Shown: positions 24,385-34,368 of the stretch, piece by piece | Layout of the letters: every line of letters begins with the position of its first letter | Position numbering within the stretch: position 1 is the first letter of the stretch | Assembly (NCBI RefSeq): GCF_003590855.1 | Contig: NZ_QYUP01000036.1 | Coordinates: forward strand, 1-34,368 | Source: Massilia cavernae | Lineage (GTDB): Bacteria; Pseudomonadota; Gammaproteobacteria; Burkholderiales; Burkholderiaceae_D | Length of the DNA stretch: 34,368 bases | Reading direction: 5' to 3' | Notes under the pieces: generated by a model | Told to the model about the DNA's origin: nothing | The model's input: only the letters and a program-made list of their open reading frames with translations | Database searches by the model: none | Made by a program: the position numbers and the translations under genes

Positions 24385-25901
24385 GCGCTTTCGCAATTGT
24401 TCTCGCTATCGGGGCGGTCAGTGCTGCTGCCTACCTCGTGAGGAAAAAGTGGATCGACGCGCTTCTGGTGCTGATCGCCGCCGGCGCGCTGGCGGGCATG
24501 CTCGGCCAATTCTCGCTGCCTGTCGGCGAAGCGGCGACGGTGGGGATTCGCGACGGTGTCGCTCCTGCAACGATTGAACACACGGGCCGGGTCAAGATCG
24601 AGGGCGATGGCCTGCGGACGGCGCAATGGCAGGACCTGCCGGCACGCCCGGTCGAATGGACCGCGCCGGCGACGGAAACGCTGCGGCTCGATTTCCCGCG
24701 CCAGCTGTCGCTTGGGCGCACCTTTACGCTGACCGTCCGGCATACGGGCGCCGGCCCGGCGCGCCTGCAGCTGCTGGCCGAAAACGACCAGGTGATCGCC
24801 GAATCGAGCGGCGCCGGCACGGAGCTCACGGTGCAATGGCTTCCGCCCGTGGTCGAAGCGCTGGTGCTCAAGGCGCGGCTGCTGGACAAAACCGGAAAAG
24901 TCATCGCCCAGGGCCCGGTACCGTTTTCGGTGAACGAGACCGTGCCGCTGCAGGTGCGGGGCCGCTTCGGCGCGCCGTCATTCGACGCACGCATCCTCAA
25001 CGACCTCCTGACCAACAGCAACGCGGTGGTGGACTGGCAGGTTACGCTTGGCAAGACCGTCACCCGCAGCGAAACCACGCGCGAAGCGATGCCGGATCCC
25101 AGGCTGCTGGTGGTCGACGCCGCCTATTTCGAACGTCAGCCGGCGGCGGTGCGCAACGCCCTGCTGGAACACGTGGCCGGCGGGACTCCGCTGATCATCC
25201 TGGCCGCGAACGCCGCCGACCCGGCGCTGTGGGCGCGCACGTTGCAGTTGAACCTGCGCGCGGCTCCAGAGAAGACCACGGGGGGCCCGCTGGCGATGCC
25301 GGCGGCGCCGTTCCATCCCGTGGCCGGCGCGTGGGCGCCGGTGGACGACATGGTCTGGGCCAGGCACTGGCAGAAGGGTCGCATCGTCTGGCTGGGCGTG
25401 GCCGAATGGCACCGCTACGCGATCAGCGAGCCGCGCGCGCTTGGAATGTGGTGGCAGCGGATACTCGACAAGGCCGGCGTACAGCGGCCGGAGGACGTGC
25501 ACTGGGTCGAGCCGGAGGAAATGCCGCTCGCCGGCCAGCGGCTCGAGGTGTGCGCGCAGGGCGTGCGCGGTGACGCGGCCTTCCCGGCGTTGAAGCAAAC
25601 GCTTGCATGGCAGCGCCGGTCCGACCGGGCGGATGCCTCGTGCGTGGCGGTGTGGCCGAAGGAAGCGGGATGGCTGAAGGTGGAAGCGCAGGGCGCGAAG
25701 CCGGCGCGGCATGCGGTGTACGTTTACGCGAAGGAGGACTGGCCGATGTGGCAAAAAGCGCAGCGGCGCGATGCCACTGCGCTTTATGCGGCGCGGACCC
25801 CGGTTGCGCCGGCGCCGGGATCAAATCCCGTGCCGGCCTGGCCGTTCGCCGCGCTCTTTACTGCAGCGATGCTCGCGCTGTGGTGGCGCGAGCGGCGCTA
25901 A
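24381..25901 (+). CDS. Membrane-anchored periplasmic protein, last gene of the operon, function unknown
   Basis: A 506-aa protein whose ATG at 24381 overlaps the previous stop by 4 bp (ATGA); a second ATG at 24360 is possible. Two N-terminal helices (about 3-19 and 24-42) and one C-terminal helix (about 485-502, ending LWWRERR) flank a large domain. Its middle (about 230-275: LLVVDAAYFERQPAAVRNAL, then VAGGTPLIILAAN) looks like the glutamine-amidotransferase-like Rossmann domain often present in BatA/BatB-linked proteins. Two Ig-like beta regions precede it. No catalytic triad can be identified. The gene ends 9 bp from the convergent TonB receptor gene, without a visible terminator. Confidence 0.8.
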   Translation: MSAFAIVLAIGAVSAAAYLVRKKWIDALLVLIAAGALAGMLGQFSLPVGEAATVGIRDGVAPATIEHTGRVKIEGDGLRTAQWQDLPARPVEWTAPATETLRLDFPRQLSLGRTFTLTVRHTGAGPARLQLLAENDQVIAESSGAGTELTVQWLPPVVEALVLKARLLDKTGKVIAQGPVPFSVNETVPLQVRGRFGAPSFDARILNDLLTNSNAVVDWQVTLGKTVTRSETTREAMPDPRLLVVDAAYFERQPAAVRNALLEHVAGGTPLIILAANAADPALWARTLQLNLRAAPEKTTGGPLAMPAAPFHPVAGAWAPVDDMVWARHWQKGRIVWLGVAEWHRYAISEPRALGMWWQRILDKAGVQRPEDVHWVEPEEMPLAGQRLEVCAQGVRGDAAFPALKQTLAWQRRSDRADASCVAVWPKEAGWLKVEAQGAKPARHAVYVYAKEDWPMWQKAQRRDATALYAARTPVAPAPGSNPVPAWPFAALFTAAMLALWWRERR

Positions 25902-25910
25902 GCCAACTGC

Positions 25911-28394
25911 TTAGAACGCGTAGTCGACCCGAGCGTACATCTGGCGGCCGTTGATGCCGATCGGGCAGGTTTCCCAGCAGTGCGTGAAGCCAAGCTGCGG
26001 GAACGGGAAGGCTTTCGTCTTGTCCCATTCGGTCGGGTAGGTGTCGAACAGGTTGTTCGCACCGACCGCCACCGTGAAGCGCTTGCTGAACGAATAGCGC
26101 ACCGATGCATCGACCAGCCACTTCGCTTCCCACGTCTGGATGAACGGCGCGGTGAAGCCCTGGCCTTGCACTGCGCCGAAGTAGCTGGCGCGGGTGTTCA
26201 GGTTCCATGGGCCCATCGTGTAGTCCGCCGCCACCACGTGGTGCTGGCGCGGCTGGCCGCGTTCGATCAGCGTCACCTGCGCGTCGTCGAACAGCTGCGC
26301 GCCGGTCAGCACCGGCGATTGCGACCTGCGGGCCTTGATTTCCGTCTTGTTGAAGCCCAGCTGGCCGGACAGGACCAGGGTCGAGCCGGTCCACCGGGTG
26401 GTGTGCTCGGCCACCAGGTCGAAGCCGTCGGTGGTGGTGTCGATCGCGTTGGTGAAGAACTGTGCCTGGCCTACCTTGAGCGGGTCGAGGATGGCCTTGA
26501 TCGGGCATGCCGCCGCAGTCGCGCAGGCGCCGCTTTCAGGCGCGATATTGCTCGAGAAGACGATGCGGTCGTCGATGTCGATGCGGTACAGGTCGGCGGT
26601 GACCGAGAAGTTGGTCATCGGGCGCACGACCGCGCCGATGCTGAAGCTCTTCGACGTTTCTTCCTTCAGCGGCGAAATGCCGAAGGCGCGCGTCACCGGG
26701 CTGCCTTCGCGCGCGGTCAGCGTTTCGGTCAGCACGCCGGCCGAATTCAGGTTGGTCGAGACCGAGCTGTAGAACTTCTGCTGCACCGATGGCGCGCGGA
26801 AGCCGGTCGAGATGCTGCCGCGCAGGCCGAACTGGCGCGACGGATCCCAGCGCATGCCCAGCTTGCCGGTGGTGGTGTTGCCGAAGTCGGAATACTTCTC
26901 GTAGCGCAGCGCGCCCGTCACCAGCAGCTTCTCGGCGAGGTTGTGCTCCACGTCGAGGTACAGCGCGATGTTGTGGCGTCCTTCGTCCACCTCGGTGCCC
27001 GGCGTGTAGCCCGGGAAGCCCTGCGCGCCAGACGCCGCGATACCGCCGGTCTGGTCGATGATCCTGATCGCCGGGTTGTTGGTGCGGCCGTACTGGTACG
27101 AGACCGGGTCGCCCGCTTCGATCTGGTAGTTGTCCCTGCGGTATTCGAAGCCAGTGGCCACCGACAGTATGCGCCCGCCGATGTCGACCGGGCCGCGCAG
27201 GTCGGCGTTGAAGGTGGTCTGGTCGAATTTCAGCTTGCCGGTGTCGGCTGATAGCGGCGATTCGGCATAGATGCCGCCGCCCGGCTTCGGTTCGTACCAG
27301 TAGCTGACATTGATCGAGTTACGTTCGTGGAAACCGAGCTCGCTGCGGCCGTGGTTCACGCTAACGTCGAAGTTCCAGTCGTCGCCGAAATTGCGGCGGT
27401 AGCCGAACGCGAACGACGCGTCCTTCACGGTGGTGATGATGTTAGGCAGGAATCCGTTCGGGTACACGGCTGGCACGTTGCGGCCGTCGCCCTTGGAGCG
27501 GAAGAAGCCTGCCGAATCGCCGGTGCGCTTCGAGACGCCGCCGAACGCATAGAATTCGTTGTCCTTGTCCACGTCAAGAGGGACAGCCGCGTTCATCCAC
27601 AGGTAGGCGTCCTTGGCCAGGCTGTCGCCGATACGCTGGGTGACGCGCGGCGGGCTGACGCGCAGCGTGTCGGGGCCGGCGCGGTTGGTCTCGTCGCGGC
27701 GGCGCCCTTCTACGGACAGGTTGACATAGCCGTTGTTGGCGATCGTGAAACCGGTGTTGGCGCTGCCGGATACCAGGTCACCGTCGCCTTCCGAGGTAGT
27801 GCCGACCGAGCCGCTCAATTGCGTCTCTTTGGTCTGCGATTTCAGCACGATGTTGATCACGCCGGCAATCGCGTCCGAGCCGTATTGGGCCGCGGCGCCG
27901 TCGCGCAGCACTTCGATGTGGTGGATGGCCGACATCGGGATCGCGTTGATGTCGGTGCCGGCCGAGCCGCGGCCGATGGTCTGCTGCACGTTGACCAGCG
28001 CCTGCTGGTGGCGGCGCTTGCCGTTGACGAGCACCAGCAGCTGGTCGGGGCCGAGGCCGCGCAGCGTGGCAGGGCGGATGATGTCGGTGCCGTCGCTGAT
28101 GAAGGTGGTGGAGAAGTTGAACGACGGGTCCAGCGTCTGCAGCAGCTTGCCCAGTTCGAGCGGGCCTGCGGTCTGCATGTCCTTCACGTTGATCAGGCCG
28201 ACCGGCGCCACGGTGTCGAGCGCAGTCTTGGCGGTGGAACGCGAGCCGAGGACGACGACTTTTGCCGGCGTGTTGTCGTCGGCGCGTGCGGTGGTGGTGT
28301 CTGGGGTTTGTGCGTAGGCGCTGTTCAGGGCCGCCAGCAGCGCCGAAGCGAGCAGGGTGCGTGGAAGGATTGGGCGTCCGGATTGTCTCGTCAT
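25911..28394 (-). CDS. TonB-dependent outer-membrane receptor
   Basis: An 827-aa protein from the ATG at 28394, preceded by AGGAAAAG; upstream in-frame ATGs at 28439 and 28475 lack good sites. A signal peptide ends SAYAQ (near residue 28). The plug domain follows with a TonB-box-like VVVLGSR, LRGLGPDQLLVLVNGKRR, IEVLRDGAAAQYGSDAIAGV (classic plug motifs), then a long beta-barrel ending in the outer-membrane terminal residues YARVDYAF. Two nearby cysteines (GACATAAACP) sit in an extracellular-loop-like segment. These receptors import siderophores, cobalamin, carbohydrates or peptides with TonB energy. Substrate unknown; no linked transporter genes. A weak Fur-like site upstream allows but does not show iron control. 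Confidence 0.95.
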   Translation of the reverse strand: MTRQSGRPILPRTLLASALLAALNSAYAQTPDTTTARADDNTPAKVVVLGSRSTAKTALDTVAPVGLINVKDMQTAGPLELGKLLQTLDPSFNFSTTFISDGTDIIRPATLRGLGPDQLLVLVNGKRRHQQALVNVQQTIGRGSAGTDINAIPMSAIHHIEVLRDGAAAQYGSDAIAGVINIVLKSQTKETQLSGSVGTTSEGDGDLVSGSANTGFTIANNGYVNLSVEGRRRDETNRAGPDTLRVSPPRVTQRIGDSLAKDAYLWMNAAVPLDVDKDNEFYAFGGVSKRTGDSAGFFRSKGDGRNVPAVYPNGFLPNIITTVKDASFAFGYRRNFGDDWNFDVSVNHGRSELGFHERNSINVSYWYEPKPGGGIYAESPLSADTGKLKFDQTTFNADLRGPVDIGGRILSVATGFEYRRDNYQIEAGDPVSYQYGRTNNPAIRIIDQTGGIAASGAQGFPGYTPGTEVDEGRHNIALYLDVEHNLAEKLLVTGALRYEKYSDFGNTTTGKLGMRWDPSRQFGLRGSISTGFRAPSVQQKFYSSVSTNLNSAGVLTETLTAREGSPVTRAFGISPLKEETSKSFSIGAVVRPMTNFSVTADLYRIDIDDRIVFSSNIAPESGACATAAACPIKAILDPLKVGQAQFFTNAIDTTTDGFDLVAEHTTRWTGSTLVLSGQLGFNKTEIKARRSQSPVLTGAQLFDDAQVTLIERGQPRQHHVVAADYTMGPWNLNTRASYFGAVQGQGFTAPFIQTWEAKWLVDASVRYSFSKRFTVAVGANNLFDTYPTEWDKTKAFPFPQLGFTHCWETCPIGINGRQMYARVDYAF

Positions 28395-28498
28395 CTGTTC
28401 TTTTCCTGTCTTCTCGTATGCGTTTTTGAGATTTTTCATGCGGGACGGGTAGCCCCGCACTCCCCCTGCCCACAAAGGCTATGGCGGGTGCGCCGACG

Positions 28499-28573
28499 AT
28501 AGTACGGGAAACGGAATTGGCCCTCAACGCGTCAAGGGTAAATGTTGTATTTACGAAAATGATTCTGAAATTG
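28499..28573 (-). promoter_or_regulatory. Candidate promoter and operator region of the TonB receptor
   Basis: On the minus strand TTGAGG (28527-28522) and TACTAT (28504-28499) lie 17 bp apart, each 4 of 6 to consensus. Just upstream is a perfect 6-5-6 dyad GTAAAT-N5-ATTTAC (28538-28554). Adjoining it, 28555-28573 matches the 19-bp Fur consensus at 12 positions, best in the half AATCATT. The dyad position fits an activator or repressor site; none is proven. Confidence 0.35.
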
Positions 28574-28620
28574 CGTGTCGGGTGGGCCGGAAACGGGTAA
28601 GCTGAAATAGCCTTCGCCTG

Positions 28621-29388
28621 CTATTCCTGGTGGTCCTGCATCCACGATTTGAGGCCGTTCACCCACGTCTTGGCGGGCAGGTTCATGCGGCGCCTGATGT
28701 CCGCGGCGCGGTCGTACAGCACGCTGAAGTCGATTTGCGGCGCATCCTTGAACGCGATGACGATGATGTTCGCGTCGCTCACTTCCGGCAGCCACACCAC
28801 CGCATCGAACACCAGTTCCATGTTCTGCAGGTTCTTGTCGTAGTTGCTGAAATCCCCGAACACATTGGCGGTCATGATGCCGCCGCTCGCCAGGCAGTCG
28901 AAGCAGGCCTGGTAGAACTCCTGCGAATCAAGCACCGGCCCGCGCGCCTCTTCGTCGTACAGGTCGACCTGCAGCACGTCCACGGTGCCGTGGTTGGCCG
29001 GGTCGAGCACGAAGTCCATCGCGTCCATCTGGCGCACGTCCAGCCGCGCGTCGTTCGGCGGCAGGCCGAATTCGGCGTGGCAGATGTCGATCACGTTCGG
29101 GTTCAGTTCGGCGACGCTGACTCGCGCCGACGGGAAACGCTGGTAGCTGAACTTGGTCAGCGCGGCGCTGCCGAGGCCCAGCTGGACGATGCGCTTCGGC
29201 TGCTCGATGAACAGCATCCACATCATCATCATCTGCACATATTCGAGCTCGATGTTGTCCGGTTTGGCCAGGCGCATCGCGCCCTGGACCCAGGAGGTGC
29301 CGAGGTGGAGGAAGCGCACGCCCTTGAACTCGGTGGTTGTGGCCGGCGGATGTCCGGGCGCGGCGAAACGGGATGATGGTGACGGCAT
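28621..29388 (-). CDS. Spermidine synthase-like (SpeE-fold) protein
   Basis: A 255-aa cytoplasmic protein. The Rossmann core shows IVQLGLGSAALTKF (nucleotide-binding loop), VSVAELNPNVID, DVRQMDAMDF and VDVLQVDLYDEEARGP, the order found in polyamine aminopropyltransferases and related methyltransferase-fold proteins. The DLYDEE segment stands where aminopropyltransferases have their catalytic aspartate. It lacks the usual N-terminal beta hairpin of full SpeE (about 285 aa), so it may not make spermidine; many such proteins are only called spermidine synthase-like. It begins 24 bp after the histidine kinase stop and so is probably the last gene of the regulator/ABC operon. Confidence 0.8.
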   Translation of the reverse strand: MPSPSSRFAAPGHPPATTTEFKGVRFLHLGTSWVQGAMRLAKPDNIELEYVQMMMMWMLFIEQPKRIVQLGLGSAALTKFSYQRFPSARVSVAELNPNVIDICHAEFGLPPNDARLDVRQMDAMDFVLDPANHGTVDVLQVDLYDEEARGPVLDSQEFYQACFDCLASGGIMTANVFGDFSNYDKNLQNMELVFDAVVWLPEVSDANIIVIAFKDAPQIDFSVLYDRAADIRRRMNLPAKTWVNGLKSWMQDHQE

Positions 29389-29412
29389 GCGGCGAATGTT
29401 ACCACCGCCCGC

Positions 29413-30746
29413 CTAGTGTGGCGGCGCGTTGGGCAGGATCAGCGTGACGTTCAGGCCGCCGCCGTCGCGGTTGGCGAGGGTGATGCGCCCGCCATGCGCT
29501 TCGGCGATCTCGCGCGCCAGCGCCAGTCCCAGCCCGGTTCCGCTGCGCTTGGTAGAGTAGAAGGGCACCAGCGCGTTGGTCAGCACCGCGTCGTTCATGC
29601 CGGTGCCGCGGTCCGCGACCTCGATGCGCAAGGTACCCGGCGCGGTGCGGATATTCAGTTCGACCTGGTCCGGCGGCGAGCCCGATTCGTGCGCATTCTT
29701 CAGCAGGTTCAGGAGCGCCTGCTCCATCTGCGCCGGATCGACCCACCCGGGTTCGGCGGGCAGCTCGCCGGTAAGGCGGAAGCGCACCTGGTTGGCCAGC
29801 TGCGCGATGAATCCGTCCCAGCTGCATGGTTCGACGTGCGGCGACGGCAGCTTGGCGAAGCGCGCGTAGCCGAGGATGAAGCTCTCCAGGTGGCGCGTGC
29901 GTTCCTCGATGGTGGCGAGGATCTGCGGCAGGCGCTCGGTCTGGCCGCGCCGCACCAGCTCCGCGCCGGAATGCGCCAGCGAGGTCAGTGGCGCCAGCGA
30001 GTTGTTCAGCTCATGGCTGATCACGCGGATCACTTTTTTCCAGGTCTGCACTTCCTGGCGCCGCAGTTCCGAAGTCAGCTGGCGCAGCAGCAGCAGTTCG
30101 TGCTTGCGGCCGTTCAGGTTGAAATGGCTGCGCGCGAGGTGGTAGACCTCTTCGTCCTCGCCGTCTCCCGCGCTGAACAGGCCGTCGCCGCCGCGTCCCA
30201 GCGCTTCCGACAGGGCGGGCGCCGATCCGGCCAGGATGTCCTTCAGCTGGTGGCCTTCCATCTTGCGGCCGTCGTTCAGCAACCGGCGCGCGGCGGCGTT
30301 GGCGTAGACGATGGCGCCGGCGTCGGCCACCAGCAGCATCGCCACCGGCGTGTTCTGCACCATCGTATCGAGTAGCAGTTCGCGCTGCACCAGCCCGAGG
30401 CGCTGCTCGCGCAACACGTCGCCCAGCGCGTTGTGGGCCTCGATCAGGTCGGCCAGTTCGTCGTTCTGCTGCCAGTGCAGGCTGAGGGAAAAGTCGCCGT
30501 CCTTGTAGCTGGCGACCGTGCCCTCGAGGGCGCGGAACAGCGACAGGATGGGCTGGATCTGCGAGCGCATGGTGATGATCGAGATCGGCACCACGCACAC
30601 CATGCAGATCGCGAACACCAGCCAGGGCCGGCCGGGAAGGAAGTGGTCGAGCGCCAGCGCGATGATGATGCCCAGGGCGAGCAGGGTGCCGACCAGCGCC
30701 GACCAACGCGTGACGAGCGAAAGGCGGATGCCGCTGCGCCGCTTCA

Positions 30747-30747
<1 letters not shown>
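29413..30747 (-). CDS. Membrane sensor histidine kinase of the NtrY/NtrB type
   Basis: A 444-aa protein. Two membrane helices (about 14-34 and 41-60) enclose only a very short periplasmic loop, so the signal is probably sensed in the membrane or cytoplasm. A HAMP-like linker (60-110) leads to a PAS domain (about 120-225, TMVQNTPVAMLLVADAGAIV). The dimerisation/phosphoacceptor motif is ISHELNNSLAPLTSL with H245; the ATPase has the N box LLKNAHES, G1 DRGTGMND and G2 GTGLGLALA. Its start overlaps the stop of the response regulator by one base (TGATG), so translation is coupled. It should phosphorylate D56 of that regulator. Confidence 0.94.
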
Positions 30748-32090
<1,343 letters not shown>

Positions 32091-32108
32091 ACCATTGGCT
32101 CCCCGTCG

Positions 32109-33350
32109 TCAGGCGCTGCGTGTTGCCAGCGCCGGCGAGATGGTGGCCGCGCGCCACGCCGGGCCGTACACCGCGGCGACGCCGAGCGCCCAGAACACGC
32201 CGGCGCCGGCCAGCACGTAGCCAAGCGGAAGGCGTGCCATTTCCAGCTTGCTGACCAGGAGCTGGTTCAGCCCCACGGCCAGCATCACGCCCGCAACCAC
32301 GCCGGTACTGGTGATCATCACGTTCTCGATGATGAAGTAGCGCAGGATGTCGACCCGGCGCGCGCCCAGTGCGCGCCGCACGCCGATCTGCTTGCGGCGC
32401 TGCGTTACCCACAGGCTGGCCATGCCGACGATGCCGCTGGCGGTGATCAACAGCAGCAGCACGCTGACGGTGACCAGCATCCACGACATCGCCATGTCGG
32501 CGCGGTAGCGTTCCTTGCGGTCTTCGTTGGCGGTGCGGGTTTTGAAGATGATGGGCGTCGGCGACGCCTTGCGCAGCGCTTCCTCGGCTTCCTTCATGAC
32601 GCGGTCGCGCTGGCCAGGTTCCGCGCGCACCGCGTAGGTATTGCCCGGATTATTGCCGCCGGCCAGGCGCACCGGCAGGATCAGCGAATACTCGGCCTCC
32701 TCGTCCGCTGAGGCGTGGGTGGTCATGAAGCGTTCGATGACGCCGACAACCTGGGCGCTGTTGGCGTTTTCCCCGGTGCCGAAGTAGACCGTCTTGCCGA
32801 CTGCGCTGCCGCCGCCGGGCCAGATCTTCTCTGCCAGCGCCCTGGTTACCAGAAGCCCATTGGGGAAGGCCGTGCTGGTCTTTTCGTCGATCTCCATCAC
32901 ATCGGATGGACGGAAATCGCGGCCCTCCGAGATCTTCAGGCCCAGCGTGTGGACCAGCGAGTCCGGCGATATGTACTGCGACGCACTGGCGCTTTCATTG
33001 ACCTGTTTGCGGTCCACGGAGACACTGGTAGTGCTGCCGGAGCGCGCCATCGGCATCTGGTTGGTCTTGGCGACCGACAGCACGCCCGGCACCGCGCGCA
33101 AGATGGCTGTTTCACGCTTCTGCGTCGCCAGCTCCTGCTCCGCGCCTTCGCTGGCGAGGCCGCGCGCATTGATATAGAACACGGCGTTTTCATCTGCCAT
33201 GCCACTCGGGCGCGCCGCCACCGCCTGGCGTATGTTGACGATGTGCAGGGCGTTGGCCAGGATAGCCAGGCTGAGGGCCACCTGCACCGCGACCAGCACC
33301 GCGCCGGTCTTGTTGCGCAACAGCGCAGAAAGGATAGGACGGATTTCCAT
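32109..33350 (-). CDS. MacB/FtsX-type ABC transporter permease
   Basis: A 413-aa inner-membrane protein. One helix at about 17-37 (GAVLVAVQVALSLAILANAL), a large periplasmic MacB_PCD-like domain (about 40-285), then three helices after MAMSWMLVTVSVLLLLITAS, including WVTQRRKQIGVRRALGARR, the coupling segment typical of FtsX-family permeases. It begins MEIRPILSALLRNKTGAVL, typical of this group, behind GAGAGA. MacB-type permeases do not move substrate through the membrane themselves but drive periplasmic partners (export of peptides, antibiotics or lipoproteins). It forms a pair with the next gene; the ATPase must lie beyond the right edge. It ends 18 bp before the regulator gene. Confidence 0.92.
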   Translation of the reverse strand: MEIRPILSALLRNKTGAVLVAVQVALSLAILANALHIVNIRQAVAARPSGMADENAVFYINARGLASEGAEQELATQKRETAILRAVPGVLSVAKTNQMPMARSGSTTSVSVDRKQVNESASASQYISPDSLVHTLGLKISEGRDFRPSDVMEIDEKTSTAFPNGLLVTRALAEKIWPGGGSAVGKTVYFGTGENANSAQVVGVIERFMTTHASADEEAEYSLILPVRLAGGNNPGNTYAVRAEPGQRDRVMKEAEEALRKASPTPIIFKTRTANEDRKERYRADMAMSWMLVTVSVLLLLITASGIVGMASLWVTQRRKQIGVRRALGARRVDILRYFIIENVMITSTGVVAGVMLAVGLNQLLVSKLEMARLPLGYVLAGAGVFWALGVAAVYGPAWRAATISPALATRSA

Positions 33351-33368
33351 GATGTCTCTCTTTTCTTG

Positions 33369-34368
33369 TTACTGCGATTTCAGTTGCATGGCCGGCGTGA
33401 CCTGGCATGCGCGCCAGGTCGGCAGCAGGCCGGCGATGACGGCAGCCAGCACCGACAGCACGAAGGTGAACGCCAGCATGACCCAGTCCATGTGTGCGAC
33501 CACCGACATCTGCGCCGACTGCATCGCGATCAGGGCCAGCGCGCCGAAGGCCAGCACCAGGCCCAGCATGCCGCCCACCAGGCCGACCACCGCGGTCTCG
33601 ACCAGGAACTGGCGGAAGATATCCTTGCGCGAGGCGCCCAGCGCACGCCGGATGCCGACTTCGGCGGCACGTACCGAGAACTTGGCCAGCAGCAGGCCGA
33701 TGGTGTTCACCAGGCACAGGATCAGGAAGCCGAAGGCCAGCCAGGCCGCCAGCTTGCTGTCGTTGCCGACCACCTTCATGTACTCCATCCATTCCATCAC
33801 GTCGAACAGGTGGTTCGGCGCGTTGCGCTTCAGGCGGCCCAGCTTGCGCTGCTCGCCGGCGTAGTTGTCGAGGTAGCCCTGGAGCTCGGCGCGGTCGGCG
33901 CTGGAGCGCGTTTCGAACCACGACTGGATCCAGGTGCATTCGGATGCCAGCAGTGCGGCGAAGCCGGGATCGCGGCGCCCGTCGCAGCTCATGCTGCCGG
34001 CATGGCCGGTCTCGCGCCGGATCGCGGTGGCGAAGGGGATGAAGAATTCATCTGCGGTGCCGAAGGCGCTGCCGGAGCTGATGATGCGGTAGTAGCGCGG
34101 CAGCGGCATCCACTCGTCCAGCACGCCCACGACCTGGAACTGCGCGCCCATCATGGTGACGCGCTTGCCGACCGGGTTGGCGTCGCCGTACAGTTTTTCG
34201 GACAGCTGGCGGCCCAGCACCACCACGTCGGCCGCGGCGGCATCCTCCGCTTCGCCCCAGGGCTGGCCGAAGCGGAACGGCGCTTCGAACATCGCGAAGA
34301 AATCGCTGGTCGGGGCCGCGCCGCGCGCCGAGAACGCGGCGATGTCCTTGCGCTCCGGCTCGACGCGC
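33369..34368 (-). CDS. MacB/FtsX-type ABC transporter permease, 5' end outside the window
   Basis: The frame is open from the right window edge to the stop at 33369, giving about 333 codons; an internal ATG at 34292 is not the start, because upstream codons continue a sensible domain (EPERKDIAAFSARG). The visible part holds the periplasmic MacB_PCD region (VVLGRQLSEKLYG, NPVGKRVTMMGAQFQVVGV) and three C-terminal helices around LGFLILCLVNTIGLLLAKF-like and VRAAEVGIRRALGASRKDIF segments. It ends in ACQVTPAMQLKSQ. It is the second permease of the pair, 18 bp before its partner, and probably forms a heterodimer with it. Confidence 0.92.
   Translation of the reverse strand, partial: RVEPERKDIAAFSARGAAPTSDFFAMFEAPFRFGQPWGEAEDAAAADVVVLGRQLSEKLYGDANPVGKRVTMMGAQFQVVGVLDEWMPLPRYYRIISSGSAFGTADEFFIPFATAIRRETGHAGSMSCDGRRDPGFAALLASECTWIQSWFETRSSADRAELQGYLDNYAGEQRKLGRLKRNAPNHLFDVMEWMEYMKVVGNDSKLAAWLAFGFLILCLVNTIGLLLAKFSVRAAEVGIRRALGASRKDIFRQFLVETAVVGLVGGMLGLVLAFGALALIAMQSAQMSVVAHMDWVMLAFTFVLSVLAAVIAGLLPTWRACQVTPAMQLKSQ

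Overview
The window is 34.4 kb of high-GC DNA with densely packed genes and long antisense shadow ORFs. It looks like a chromosome segment of a Gram-negative betaproteobacterium. Gene style (many signal peptides, a large TonB receptor, TldD/PmbA proteins, sigma-54 regulation) fits Oxalobacteraceae such as Massilia, Duganella or Telluria. That placement is inference: there is no rRNA or other marker here. I saw no tRNA, rRNA, CRISPR array, insertion sequence or phage gene.

Layout. (1) 1-1299, minus: the 5' part of a branched-chain amino-acid binding protein, then a DecR-like Lrp/AsnC regulator. (2) 1431-3563, plus: a cysteine desulfurase / degraded metallo-beta-lactamase / rhodanese fusion, divergent from that regulator. 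(3) 3723-6018: an exported CehA/McbA-type hydrolase facing a TMEM165/GDT1 cation transporter. (4) 6178-9687, plus: an exported M1 aminopeptidase and an exported class C beta-lactamase-type serine hydrolase in one operon, followed by a 123-nt inverted repeat. (5) 10001-12468, minus: a Deg-type protease and an exported methyltransferase-fold protein. (6) 12845-25901, plus: a 13-kb operon. (7) 25911-28394, minus: a TonB-dependent receptor. (8) 28621-34368, minus: two MacB/FtsX-type ABC permeases, a sigma-54 response regulator, its histidine kinase and a spermidine-synthase-like protein.

The centre of interest is the 13-kb operon. It starts with two tandem copies of a TldD-like/TldE-like pair. 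Both TldD-like proteins carry an intact HExxxH site and a twin-arginine (Tat)-type N-terminus. Both TldE-like proteins lack the metal site and any signal peptide. Then follow a DUF4159 protein, a MoxR AAA+ ATPase, a DUF58 protein, a BatA-like membrane protein with no visible MIDAS motif, and two large membrane-anchored proteins. The last four junctions overlap or nearly overlap. Upstream lies a textbook sigma-54 promoter with two GCATATGCA palindromes 33 bp apart, placed like enhancer sites. My reading is a regulated envelope system in which a MoxR/DUF58/BatA complex works with Tat-exported TldD/TldE peptidases. The function is unknown to me and the partnership is inferred from gene order.

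Regulation elsewhere: the desulfurase gene has a sigma-70-like promoter opposite the regulator; the methyltransferase gene has a -35 element inside a perfect 7-5-7 dyad; the TonB receptor has a 6-5-6 dyad next to a weak Fur-like site. The two stretches over 300 bp without genes (9688-10000 and 12469-12844) are described as features.
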